64,000 bases of DNA from CATOSP01 sp965237775 (GTDB taxonomy: Bacteria; Chloroflexota; Dehalococcoidia; Lucifugimonadales; UBA3495): contig OZ250155.1 in NCBI GenBank assembly GCA_965237775.1, forward strand, positions 3,782,001 through 3,846,000. Reading direction: 5' to 3'. A program made the translations under genes and the position numbers. This document shows, one piece after another, positions 54,100-63,149 of the stretch. A model generated the notes under the pieces. That model was not told the DNA's origin. It was given only the letters and a program-made list of their open reading frames with translations, and made no database searches. Positions within the stretch are counted from its first letter, which is position 1. Each line of letters begins with the position of its first letter.

Positions 54100-55158
54100 C
54101 TACCTGAACTTGGGCATCACTTCCTTGGCGAAAAGCTCCATTGAACGCATTACCCTGGAGTGCTCCATACTACCGAAGGACATGCTTGCGCCAAAGTACC
54201 CGATGCCGTGTTCGTCGCGTAGCTTGGTGATTCGCTGCACACATTGTTCCGGGGTGCCGAAGTAAGCGGTGGTCTCCAGTTCCGACTCATAGCTAGCGGG
54301 TCCGACGGTGCGGGTCCGGCGCCAGTGGTCCAGGTCCACATTGATTTCATCGCCGTGGGTCAAGGTGCGCCGATAACCCCCCAGGTCCCGCACCCAGGTC
54401 ATGGACTGCCTCGGGTATTCCCGGGCTGCCGGTCCATCTTCCTCCAAGTATACAAACCGGAAGTAGGGCATTTCCCCCAGAGGCAGATTCTTTCCGGCAG
54501 CGGCGCAGCGTTCAGCATAAAGGGAAAACAGGCCCAGGTTGTCGGCCTCTGGGGTAGAAAAGCTGGTCAGGATAGGCAGCTCCCGTGAAACGGCAACGTC
54601 CACGCTGGCGGGCGTGCGGGATACGGCCAGATAAACCGGGGGATGGGGCTGCTGCACTGGAGAGGGAGCTATTGTAAGGTCTTTCACCTGATAAAATTCG
54701 CCGTCATAAGAGAAACCGGACTGGGTCCACAGCCCGAGGATGATGTCCAGGGCCTCCTGAGTCCGCACGTCCCGTGTGTCGAAGTCGATATTGAAGTTAC
54801 CGTACTCGTAGTCCGCCGAACCGCGTCCAACCCCGAAGTCCAGTCTGCCATGGCTCAGCACGTCCAGCATGGCGCTCTCTTCGGCCAGGAAAATGGGGTT
54901 GTGGAAAGGCAGGACGCTGACGCCAGCCCCGATCCGGATCTTCGTGGTGCGTGCGGCGATGTGGCTGAGCAGCGGCATCAGGGAGGGGCAGATGCCGTAC
55001 CGGCTGGAGTGATGCTCAGCAATCCAGATCGAATCGAAACCCAACTCTTCGGCGTACTCAGCCTGTTCCAGCATCTCATCAAAGATCCGGCTCTGGGCGC
55101 TGGTTTTCTCTTCTGTCCAGGAACCCAGTAAAAACAGGGCAAACTTCATGGCGGACAT
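54100..55158 (-). CDS. LLM-class flavin-dependent oxidoreductase
   Basis: 352 residues with the bacterial luciferase-like TIM-barrel. KFALFLLGSW starts the barrel; GFDSIWIAEHHSSRYG, IRIGAGVSVLPFHNPIFLAE, LDFGVGRGSADYEYGNFN and EYAEELGFDSIWIAEHH mark the flavin (FMN or F420) site. ATG 55158 follows AGGAGG. It is 124 bp downstream of the gamma-glutamyltransferase gene on the same strand. Reduced flavin or F420 would come from another protein. Monooxygenase or reductase activity are both possible. Confidence 0.9.
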   Translation of the reverse strand: MSAMKFALFLLGSWTEEKTSAQSRIFDEMLEQAEYAEELGFDSIWIAEHHSSRYGICPSLMPLLSHIAARTTKIRIGAGVSVLPFHNPIFLAEESAMLDVLSHGRLDFGVGRGSADYEYGNFNIDFDTRDVRTQEALDIILGLWTQSGFSYDGEFYQVKDLTIAPSPVQQPHPPVYLAVSRTPASVDVAVSRELPILTSFSTPEADNLGLFSLYAERCAAAGKNLPLGEMPYFRFVYLEEDGPAAREYPRQSMTWVRDLGGYRRTLTHGDEINVDLDHWRRTRTVGPASYESELETTAYFGTPEQCVQRITKLRDEHGIGYFGASMSFGSMEHSRVMRSMELFAKEVMPKFR

Positions 55159-55282
55159 AGGCCTCCTTCACGCTGTACTGATGGGGATTTTACAGGTCTC
55201 GGATAAGGCCTGCTAAGCGAAGCCCATATCCAGGCAAACCGCCCGGTCATCCCTGGGAAGTTAGCCAGTGTTTGCGGCAGGA

Positions 55283-57043
55283 CTAGAAACCGACGGCGTA
55301 GGCTTCGCACCTCGGGTCTGCGCCGCCCTGCAGTACCTTGGACTCCGGGTTGCGCGTGATGACACAGTATAAGGCTGAACCCTCCCACCAATCGGGATAC
55401 TGCTCTATCGTGTGGCCCTTACTCCGTAATTTCTCGGCCACTTCATCGGAAATACGGCCCTCCAACCGGAGCATCCCCGGCTCATATTTCGACGCCCAGT
55501 TGGAACTGGGGAAGTTGTAGCTATAGAAGCGGGGTTCCTCCACGGCCTCTTGAGGGTCACGGCCGAATTCCAAGACGTTCAACAGCAGTTGCAGGGTACC
55601 TTGCGGGATATGGTCGCCGCCGTGAGCGCCAAGGGCCATCACGGGCTCGCCGTCGCGCAACACCAGAGCAGGCGCGGGAGTGAGCCTGGGCCGCTTGCCC
55701 CCCGCGACCGCTGCCGGATGGCCTTCGGTCAGCTTGGACTGGGTGCCGCGCAATGAGAACGCCAGGCCGGTGCCCGGAATTATTGGCCCGCCGTTCTTGG
55801 TGCCCTCGCTGGGCGTGCTGGAGAAGATGTTCCCATCCCGGTCAATTACGGCGAAATAAGAAGTCCCGCCGCCGCTGTCTCCGGCTGTGCCAACCGGTAC
55901 CGCCGCCTCCCTGGGGGACCGCGGGGCGCCGTCGAGGGTCGCCCTCCCGTTTCTCGGGTCTCCCGCGGGGGGCGTGCCCGGCCAAGCCAGGTCCGGATCG
56001 ATTAGAGAGCGGCGCTTGGCCAGGTATTCCTCCGCCAGCATTTCATTGATCGGCACGTCCACGAAATCCGGGTCTCCCACGTACTGCTCCCGGTCGGCAA
56101 AGGCCAAATTCAAGGCCTGGTTCACGGTGTGGATGTACTCGGCGGAATTGTGGCCCATGGACGCCAGGTCGTAACCTTCCAGAATTTTGAGGGCTTGAGG
56201 GAAGGTCGGTCCTTGACCCCACGGCCCTGTGCTGTAGACGTCGTAGCCCTTGTAATTTACCGTCACGGGCGGAACCACTTGAACATGATACCGGGCTAGG
56301 TCTTCCTCGGTGAGCAAACCCCCCATCTCCCGGTTGTATGCGGCAATCTTGCGGCCAAGTTCGCCGGTGTAGATGTAGTCTCTGGCCGCCTTGAGCGCGT
56401 CCTCCCGGCCAGTACCGGCGTTGGAAGCCTCCACATCGGCGATTTTCGACAAGGTGGCGGCCAAGTCCTTTTGATAGAACATCTCTCCCTGTTTGGGGGC
56501 GCGGCCGCCAGGCAGGTAAATTTCGGCGGTTGACGGGTGGGCGTTGTATTGGTCGAAGGCGGTCTTGAACCGGCCGGCCAAGTAACGGAACATGGGGAAA
56601 CCGTTTCCGGCCAGGTTGATGGCCGCCGACGCCACCTCTCCGAAGGTCATAGTGCCAAACCTAGATAGGGACGTTAGCCACGAATCAGCGGCGGCGGGCG
56701 TCAAGGACGAGAGCACGCCGGCCGGAATTTTTCCGCCGTGGGTTTTTTGAAAGTACTCGACCGACGCAGCCTTGGGCCAGACCCCCAGACCGTCGATTGT
56801 GGTAACTTCTTTCCGGTCAGCCAGGTATATGACCGTGGGCGCCACGCCCAGGAAGCTGCAATCATCGACATGGACCACGTTCAACGCCAAGCCAACGGCC
56901 ACTCCAGCGTCAATCGCGTTGCCACCGTTTTTCAGGACTTCCAAGCCGGCCATGGCGGCGCTGGGGTGGCTTGCTACGACCATCCCGTTGACCCCCTGCA
57001 TCAATGGACGAAAACTGGTAAGTGTGGTCCCTTTGACTGGCAT
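55283..57043 (-). CDS. Gamma-glutamyltransferase family protein
   Basis: 586 residues. Ntn-hydrolase precursor that self-cleaves before the nucleophilic Thr, here in AGDSGGGTSYFAVIDRDGN (~residue 390). N-terminal part: MVVASHPSAAMAGLEVLKNG and GGNAIDAGVAVGLALNVVH. C-terminal small subunit: SSTPSEGTKNGGPIIPGTGL and the GAHGGDHIPQGTLQLLLNVL end. It lacks a signal peptide, so it is probably cytoplasmic, and could hydrolyse gamma-glutamyl amides or act on cephalosporin-like or other amides. ATG 57043 follows CGGAGG. Divergent from DUF1989 across a 345-bp gap (57044-57388). Confidence 0.93.
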   Translation of the reverse strand: MPVKGTTLTSFRPLMQGVNGMVVASHPSAAMAGLEVLKNGGNAIDAGVAVGLALNVVHVDDCSFLGVAPTVIYLADRKEVTTIDGLGVWPKAASVEYFQKTHGGKIPAGVLSSLTPAAADSWLTSLSRFGTMTFGEVASAAINLAGNGFPMFRYLAGRFKTAFDQYNAHPSTAEIYLPGGRAPKQGEMFYQKDLAATLSKIADVEASNAGTGREDALKAARDYIYTGELGRKIAAYNREMGGLLTEEDLARYHVQVVPPVTVNYKGYDVYSTGPWGQGPTFPQALKILEGYDLASMGHNSAEYIHTVNQALNLAFADREQYVGDPDFVDVPINEMLAEEYLAKRRSLIDPDLAWPGTPPAGDPRNGRATLDGAPRSPREAAVPVGTAGDSGGGTSYFAVIDRDGNIFSSTPSEGTKNGGPIIPGTGLAFSLRGTQSKLTEGHPAAVAGGKRPRLTPAPALVLRDGEPVMALGAHGGDHIPQGTLQLLLNVLEFGRDPQEAVEEPRFYSYNFPSSNWASKYEPGMLRLEGRISDEVAEKLRSKGHTIEQYPDWWEGSALYCVITRNPESKVLQGGADPRCEAYAVGF

Positions 57044-57388
57044 TGGTGGACCTCCGAATTAAGTGTTTTCTTGTTCTTTGGTCTGGTACCGGATGAATTT
57101 ATTGTCCGTGAGTTTCCCGGATCGGCTGAAGTCCATCCGAAAATGACCAGGGAAAAGGTCTGAGCAAACTGGCGGGCGCGAGTGGCGCCTGCCTCGTTTG
57201 ACATATTATCAGATCAGAACGTTGCCGGGGATATGCACGTGGTAATATCAGGTAAGTTGTACCCGCCAGCCCCTGCTGCGTGAAGGGGTCGGCGATTTCT
57301 CCGGCTACCTCCGGCATTCATCCTGGGCCAGTTTTCAGGTGGCGGGTCAGATCGGCGAATTTCCTCAAGTCATGCCCAAGGGGGTCCT

Positions 57389-58216
57389 ATGCCAGCTCCC
57401 AGAGTAATTTACCAACCCAGACCCGGCAGCCCCATTGACGTAGACCGGGAATTTTACGGACGATTGGGTCAAGAAACTGAGGCCCGGAGCCTGGTTGAAC
57501 AGTTGGTCGTGCCGATACGCTCCGGCAGGGCCTGGCCGGTATTGGCAGGCCAGATATGCCGCATAGTCGTGGTGGAAGGGGCGCAGGTTGCCGACTTCAA
57601 CGCGTGGAACCTGAATAATCCGCGGGAACGGTTCTGGGCGGCCCGCACCAAGCAACTGCACCGGGCCCATGTCTCTACGTTCGACCGGCTGTGGTCATGT
57701 CTCCCGTACCTGCGGCCCATGCTTACCATCACCGGCGACACGGTGGACTATCCCTTGGACGAGGACGGCGCCGGATGTCACGACCTGCTGGGCACCCGCT
57801 GCGATCCATACGTTCACAAACTTCTGACCGGTGAGGATTTCGACTACTGCTGCCACTCAAACTTGGTGCGGGCCATCGCTCCGTACCATCTCAATGAGAG
57901 CGACGTCCATGACGTGCTCAACATATTCCAAGTCACGGGACTCACCCGTGACGACCGCTACTTCGTGAAACCTTCGCCGGCTAAACAAGGGGACTATTTC
58001 GAATTCTTCGCCGAGATAGACCTGCTTTGCGCAATTTCCACCTGTCCTCATGGAGACTTGTCGGTCCAGGTCTGGGGAGAAGACGCCAAGGATCCCATCG
58101 ACACATGCCACCCCCTGGGCGTCGAGATTTATCAACCTCATCAGGGACTCCTGGAAGGTTGGCAGCCGCCTTCAACAGTCGATTACCGTGGTATCCACGG
58201 ACTTGACCGTCCGTAA
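57389..58216 (+). CDS. DUF1989 / urea carboxylase-associated family protein
   Basis: 275 residues. VVPIRSGRAWPVLAGQICRI then QVADFNAWNLNNPRERFWAA and LHRAHVSTFDRLWSC, with the CHDLLGTRCDPY Cys/His segment, are the core of the DUF1989 family associated with urea or guanidine carboxylase clusters. Roles in the family are incompletely known. The urea carboxylase itself is not in this window. ATG 57389 follows GGGGG. An epimerase follows in the same direction after 67 bp. Confidence 0.85.
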   Translation: MPAPRVIYQPRPGSPIDVDREFYGRLGQETEARSLVEQLVVPIRSGRAWPVLAGQICRIVVVEGAQVADFNAWNLNNPRERFWAARTKQLHRAHVSTFDRLWSCLPYLRPMLTITGDTVDYPLDEDGAGCHDLLGTRCDPYVHKLLTGEDFDYCCHSNLVRAIAPYHLNESDVHDVLNIFQVTGLTRDDRYFVKPSPAKQGDYFEFFAEIDLLCAISTCPHGDLSVQVWGEDAKDPIDTCHPLGVEIYQPHQGLLEGWQPPSTVDYRGIHGLDRP

Positions 58217-58283
58217 GATTCCGGTGGCGCTTATGCGGTGAGCCGGTCAAAGCATCAACCAAGCGAATCAACCGGAGGAAGAG

Positions 58284-59114
58284 ATGATAGTAGTAACCGG
58301 AGCGGCGGGAAGGTTGGGACGCAGGGTGGTGCAGTCGCTGGTGGACCAAAACAAAGAGGTCCTGGCGACCGACCAATCGGCTGCCGATGATCTTCCAACC
58401 GAGTTTGTGCGTTGCGATCTCGTGGACGCGAAGGCGGTGGAGGGTATTCTCAAGGATGCGGAAGCTGTCGTTCACATGGGAGCGATTCCTGGGCCGCTGC
58501 GGGAAGGCCCAAGGGTCATTTTCGATAACAACGTGGCCAGCACGTTTAATGTCATGATGTCTGCGGCGGAGTTGGGACTGCGGCGCGTCGTGTTCTCGTC
58601 CAGCGCCTTCGGCATGGGGTGGGCCCATGACGGGAACGCTTTCGTGCCGCTGTACCTGCCATTGGACGAGGACCACCCCATGATGCCTTTCGAGCCCTAC
58701 GGCCTGTCCAAGCAGGTTGGGGAAGATATCGGGAGGATGATCGCCCGCAATTCAAACACCACCGTCGTCAGCCTGCGGTTTACGAATGTGGCGCTCCCGG
58801 AGGTCCAGGCGGAGTTCCCCTGGCCGGCCCCCACACCGGAGAATCCGCTGACACTGGTAATGTGGGCCTACGCCGATGCCAGGGACGTAGCCGAGGCCCA
58901 CGTCTTGGCGCTGGATGCGGAGATAGAAGAATATGAAGCTTTCATGATCGCCCAGCCATCCAGTCGCTTCGAGGAGCCAACGATTAAAATTGTCAAAAAC
59001 AACTTCGGCGACCGGGTGGAGATACGGGAAGAGCTGAGCGGCGCCGCCAGCGTAATCAGCACGGAAAAGGCGCAGCGACATCTGGGCTGGAGACCTCGCT
59101 ACGACTGGAGGTAA
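58284..59114 (+). CDS. NAD(P)-dependent epimerase/dehydratase (extended SDR)
   Basis: 276 residues. VTGAAGRLGRRVV is the Rossmann GxxGxxG; VFSSSAFGMGW and PYGLSKQVGED (YxxxK) form the catalytic Ser-Tyr-Lys. GGAGGAAGAG precedes ATG 58284. It may be cotranscribed with the DUF1989 gene. Nucleotide-sugar epimerases and other dehydrogenases are in this family; this one is of the shorter GDP/UDP-sugar or uronate dehydrogenase type, not further resolved. Confidence 0.92.
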   Translation: MIVVTGAAGRLGRRVVQSLVDQNKEVLATDQSAADDLPTEFVRCDLVDAKAVEGILKDAEAVVHMGAIPGPLREGPRVIFDNNVASTFNVMMSAAELGLRRVVFSSSAFGMGWAHDGNAFVPLYLPLDEDHPMMPFEPYGLSKQVGEDIGRMIARNSNTTVVSLRFTNVALPEVQAEFPWPAPTPENPLTLVMWAYADARDVAEAHVLALDAEIEEYEAFMIAQPSSRFEEPTIKIVKNNFGDRVEIREELSGAASVISTEKAQRHLGWRPRYDWR

Positions 59115-59439
59115 AAGGCAGCGCAGAAGTAAACCCAGGTGGGCGGATAGCCGGGGACGTTCGAGGGCAGATCGACAGGTCCGGTCTTCCGACATAATCG
59201 AGACCCTGGCCAAGCTGTTGCGGTACACTGGCGTGCCTACGCAGGGCACTCGGTATGACGGGATGTTTCATGGCTTCTTCGCCATACGCACGATGGTGGA
59301 CCAGGGACGGCGTGTCATGGACGAAGCAACGCCGTCGTTGAAAGCCTCCTCCGCCTTGGTGGGCCAATCCCGACCGCGTTTGGGTAGGCATTCGACACAG
59401 GTTACTTTCAAGAAATTTAGCGGAGACTCGTGGAGACCC

Positions 59440-60441
59440 ATGGAAGTAGGACTATATATACGCGATTATATGGAAGACTCCGACCGGCCGATGTACCAGC
59501 AGGTGGAAGAAGCCGCCGAGGTATGCCGTCGCGCGAAATCGCTGGGGTTTTCGGTCATTTACATGCCCCAGCACTACATATCTCATACCACGGTCTGGAT
59601 GCAGCCGATGCAAACGCTGGCACGACTGGCGCCCGATGCCGAGGGCTTGAAGCTTCTGACCGGCATTCTGTTGCTTCCCTACCACAACCCGGTGGACATC
59701 GCCGAGCAGACGGTAACGCTTGACCACATCAGCAACGGGCGGTTCATTCTCGGAGTGGGGTTGGGTTACCGGGTAGCGGAGCTTTCCGCATTCGGGACCA
59801 ACCGGAGAGACCGGGTGAGCCGGTTTGAAGAGTCCATCGAGCTGATGAAGCTGTTGTGGAGCGGGGAGGAGGTCAACTAAGATGGGAGGCACTGGCAGGT
59901 ACATGACGCCAAGCTGGCCCTGACCCCCGTACAGGAGCCGCACCCTCCGATCTGGATTGCGGCGCAGAGCCGCGGCGCGGTGCGGCGTGCAGCGGCCCTA
60001 GCCGACCGGGTTATCCTCGGGCCGCAGCCGGGATGGAAGGACATCAGCGTCCTGACCCTCCAGTATAAGGAAGCTCTCGATAAGTTGGGAAAGGACCCCG
60101 CAGGGCGAATCGGCGTCCACCGCTCCATCGCCATAGCCAAGGACCGTGAAACGGCCATCACCGAGGCCAGGGAAATGGCTGCAAAGAAAGCGGGTATGTA
60201 CAGCTCTTTTAATATGCAGGAAAACACCACGGTGGATTTCGGACTTGGAGGGCAGCGGGAGTTGCCCGATTGGGCGGTAGCCGGGAGCCCGCAGGACTGC
60301 GCCGAAATCATCAACCGTTGCCAAGAAGAGGAAGGCTTGGACTACCTTGGGCTGGCCAGCTTGAATTTGCCCAAGGAATTCCCCGCCAAGTTGGAGTACT
60401 TGCAGCTTATATCCGAGGAACTGCTACCGCACTTGAAATAA
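59440..60441 (+). pseudogene. LLM-class flavin oxidoreductase with one in-frame TAA
   Basis: From ATG 59440 (GGAG a few bases upstream) the frame MEVGLYIRDYMEDSDRPMYQ, FSVIYMPQHYISHTTVWMQP and ILGVGLGYRVAELSAFG runs to TAA at 59878-59880. It continues without shift as DGRHWQVHDAKLALTPVQEP, EPHPPIWIAAQSRGAVRRAA and ends LPHLK at 60441. The rest of the frame is undamaged (333 codons). The usual residue at the stop is probably Tyr (TAC/TAT to TAA). Either a fresh nonsense mutation or an assembly error. Confidence 0.85.
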
Positions 60442-60594
60442 ACGTCCCATGCAAATCATGGAAAGCCGGAACAATAGCCCCTATCCCACCGTATCAGCCG
60501 CGACTCGGGAAGGCGCACGTTGACGCCGCCATTGGATTACTAGGCTGTCTTGATCTTAAAATCGTTTGTGGGTCGTCTCTGGGGAGGTTTACCT

Positions 60595-61425
60595 ATGCAG
60601 TCCCTCGATCTCAACCTTGCTGCCACCGTAACGGGACACCAGCGGTTCCTGTTTTTCAGACTCCCGAAGGGCGACGCGGACTCGGGTCTTGCCGAGGCTA
60701 TGGGACGCCTCGGGGATGGGATGGAAAACATGCACTACGTGGAAGGGCCGCCATCGGCAGAGGCATTCCGGCTAGGGCGGTTCCAAATTCTTAGGGCCGA
60801 GCCGACCATGAGCCGGAAGCGGGACCTGTCCCACCCGGCAGTGATGGACGCCGATGGCCTAATCCGGCTGGAGGCGGAGGCTTCCGAGCCGCTTCTGAAG
60901 TACGAGGAAGGCCTGCGGGCCTTGCTGAACCCCGTTGGCGGTAGCGTAGAGACGCTGTCTGGCGTACAAAAGCCTCGCAGCTATACCAGCCACGGGATGA
61001 CCCAGTACGCTTACGCCCGCGCCCAGCATCCCGGCCCTGGAAGCGTTCATCCCCTGGGTGTGGTGACGCCCATGAATAAGAGTGCCAAATGGTGGGGCAT
61101 GGACTGGATGCACCGGGAAAGCTTCTTTCTACCCAGGTACGACGAGAACGAAAACATGGTAGTAAAAGGCCACGCACTGGCGGCGGACGCGGGCATCGCT
61201 TGCATAACTAGACGACTGGTGCACGCCCCCGAAGGTTACGGCAAGGAGGGAAGTTATGATTTTGTGGGGTACTTCGAATTTGCCGAAGCCGACAGCTCCG
61301 CGTTCAGTGCGGTGATGTCCGCCTTGCGAGATACCGGGCAGAACCCGGAGTGGGGTTACATCAGCGAAGGCCCGGAGTGGTGGGGCAGAAGGGTGGGTGA
61401 ACCTGCGGGACTTTGGGAGCAGTAA
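60595..61425 (+). CDS. Hypothetical conserved-looking protein
   Basis: 276 residues from ATG 60595, after GGGGAGG; the longer frame from 60550 is unnecessary. Segments such as FLFFRLPKGDADSGLAEAMG, MNKSAKWWGMDWMHRESFFL and YDFVGYFEFAEADSSAFSAV suggest a two-repeat ferredoxin-like (EthD/dimeric alpha-beta barrel-like) fold. Function unknown. It sits downstream of the LLM pseudogene and may be an accessory of that cluster. No known family recognised with confidence. Confidence 0.6.
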   Translation: MQSLDLNLAATVTGHQRFLFFRLPKGDADSGLAEAMGRLGDGMENMHYVEGPPSAEAFRLGRFQILRAEPTMSRKRDLSHPAVMDADGLIRLEAEASEPLLKYEEGLRALLNPVGGSVETLSGVQKPRSYTSHGMTQYAYARAQHPGPGSVHPLGVVTPMNKSAKWWGMDWMHRESFFLPRYDENENMVVKGHALAADAGIACITRRLVHAPEGYGKEGSYDFVGYFEFAEADSSAFSAVMSALRDTGQNPEWGYISEGPEWWGRRVGEPAGLWEQ

Positions 61426-61846
61426 GGACCTCGACCCTAGCGGGTATCCATCCGCTCCACCGTCTCCATATTCGCTTCCGGCTTTGCTGCCGCTTGTCCA
61501 GGATTTCTTGTTGGCGGTGTCAGTAATCGTGTTCGTTCCTTCTACAGTTCAACCACCAACTCAAGACCTCTGTCTATAGTCCCCTTGGGTCCACAAGATG
61601 AGAACCTAACTGCGGGCCGTGGCCTTAGCAGAAGTTCCTTTCTAACAAGCTCACGTTCAATACATTGGCGGTCTGCAGGGGACGATTGACCCTCTGCTTC
61701 CCCCAAGCTCCGGCATTTATAGGAATTGCCGGAATCTCCTCTGTTCGGGTTCGGTCCATCGAAGGTGGACCGGTGTTTGAAACTTGACGCGGTGTCGTGG
61801 GAGCTGGCGACAATACCGGAGCGGTGGCCGCCGGGTTCCTATTTCG
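61426..61846. other. Intergenic, no gene seen
   Basis: I see no supported coding frame, RNA or repeat in this stretch. Confidence 0.4.
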
Positions 61847-62032
61847 GTGGAGAGCCTAAGTACGGAACAGGCGCTGCTAATCCTGGGCGTGGGCGTGGCC
61901 CTCGTCGCGCCCCTGGCCTTCCTAATGCGCTTTACCGTCAGGAACGAAGCCTATGAAAGACGAGCCATGGAGCGTTCCTTGGCGGAGCGTGCAGCCGCCT
62001 CCGGTACCCCGGGACCGGCTGCTGGAGACTAA
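61847..62032 (+). CDS. Small single-TM protein (possible)
   Basis: About 61 residues from GTG 61847: one hydrophobic segment (ALLILGVGVALVAPLAFLM), then a charged helix (NEAYERRAMERSLAER) and an Ala/Gly/Pro-rich tail. An upstream extension is possible. No family. Plausible small membrane protein. Confidence 0.35.
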   Translation: MESLSTEQALLILGVGVALVAPLAFLMRFTVRNEAYERRAMERSLAERAAASGTPGPAAGD

Positions 62033-62107
62033 GGGCAGTATCGGCCTGGCCCCTACTTTTGTTCCTCTAGCTGGCCCAACATAAGCTGGCGGCGGCTGGT
62101 CCTCCTT

Positions 62108-62460
62108 TCAGTTGCCGCTTTTACGTCGAACATGCCAGGGTTAGCCTCGGGGTTACCGAGCGTCGGGCCTGCAGGGCGCTGGAGCAGCCCAGCGCGACCC
62201 ATCGTCATGACCCGTTGTTCCGGGACGACGAGCAAGCCGTGGCCAACGACATTTTGGGGTTGGCCGCCCGGCTCGGCCGGTATGGGTATGAGCGGGACAC
62301 CCCTATGCTCAGACCTGCCGGTTGGAGGGCGAACTACAAACGAGTGGACCGGAACTGGCGGAGGGAGGAGCTGAAAGTAACAGCCAGGCAACCCTGGAGA
62401 GGGCGGTACAACCACTGGGGTCAAGCCGGTGCTCCAAGCGTTCGCAGAACTGGCGGTCGC
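62108..62460 (+). pseudogene. IS3-family OrfB remnant
   Basis: The plus strand (with one or more frame changes) reads VSLGVTERRACRALEQPSA, LAARLGRYGYERDTPMLRPA and GWRANYKRVDRNWRREELKV, matching the N-terminal half of IS3-type OrfB (helix-turn-helix then R-x-GYRR). The catalytic part is missing. Confidence 0.65.
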
Positions 62461-62468
62461 TAAGGGGT

Positions 62469-62694
62469 GATGTCGTCTCTTGATGACGGGACCTTCCCCT
62501 TTTGGGGGTACTCCGCGAGCATCTGGTGGCCCGAGGACCGGGCCTGGTGTGTGGCGACGGACATCGACCTGTAGGACACCTACGTGGGCGGGAGCAGGGA
62601 GTGCATTGAGGCGGTGGTGGACCACCCGGCCTGGAGGCCTTGCCCACCAGCCTTGATGCGCGGCTCGACCTGGGTGGGGATACGGTTAACGGCT
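62469..62694 (+). pseudogene. Orphan remnant of an unrecognised gene
   Basis: Reads GTFPFWGYSASIWWPEDRAW and CVATDIDL, then TAG, then DTYVGGSRECIEAVVDH. After a one-base shift it continues LEALPTSLDARLDLGGDTVN and a stop (62692-62694). It looks like the 3' end of a real gene of unknown family carrying one nonsense and one frameshift mutation. Confidence 0.45.
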
Positions 62695-62779
62695 AACCGG
62701 GTCTCGGAGGAGTCTCCGGCTGCCGGTATCAAGGGAGAGCCCGCGGGGATCCGTCAACGCGCCATGATCCAAGCAATCA

Positions 62780-62990
62780 GGTAGCCCTCCAGTAGTTCTG
62801 GAGGTCACAGTCTTCTGGGGTCAGGTTCCGGTAGTTCTACCGGTCGGCCAACTCCCGGAGGGCCTCGCCGAGGGTCAGCAGGGCATAGAGGCGACTGCCG
62901 GGGTTCCTCGTCGTCCCAGCGTATCAGCGGCCACATCAGGTCCCCCATCTCTGTGGCATCTCCGTGGCAATGGGTTGGCACACCATATTC
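62780..62990 (-). pseudogene. Orphan minus-strand coding remnant
   Basis: The minus strand reads NPGSRLYALLTLGEALRELA and, after a TAG, NYRNLTPEDCDLQNYWRA. Upstream of it MGDLMWPLIRWDDEEP is in another frame. Protein-like but unassigned, with an in-frame stop and a frameshift. From 62991 to 63149 nothing else is recognised. Confidence 0.35.
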
Positions 62991-63149
62991 TCAATGCTAA
63001 AGATTGTGCTGGCCTAGCGGGGAGTCCGTCCCAGGGCAATCGTCAGTGGCCCTTCTGAGGGTTTACCGTCGGAGTCCCAGGTCCTCCGCTCTATCGGGTT
63101 TCACCTTGGACGTGGGCATCTTTGGCCGGGCCCGGTCAGGACGCGTACA

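Noticed and set aside
59878..59880. TAA in the LLM gene as a recoded codon
   Set aside because: Not at a catalytic Cys, TAA is not a Sec or Pyl codon; nonsense mutation or error is simpler.
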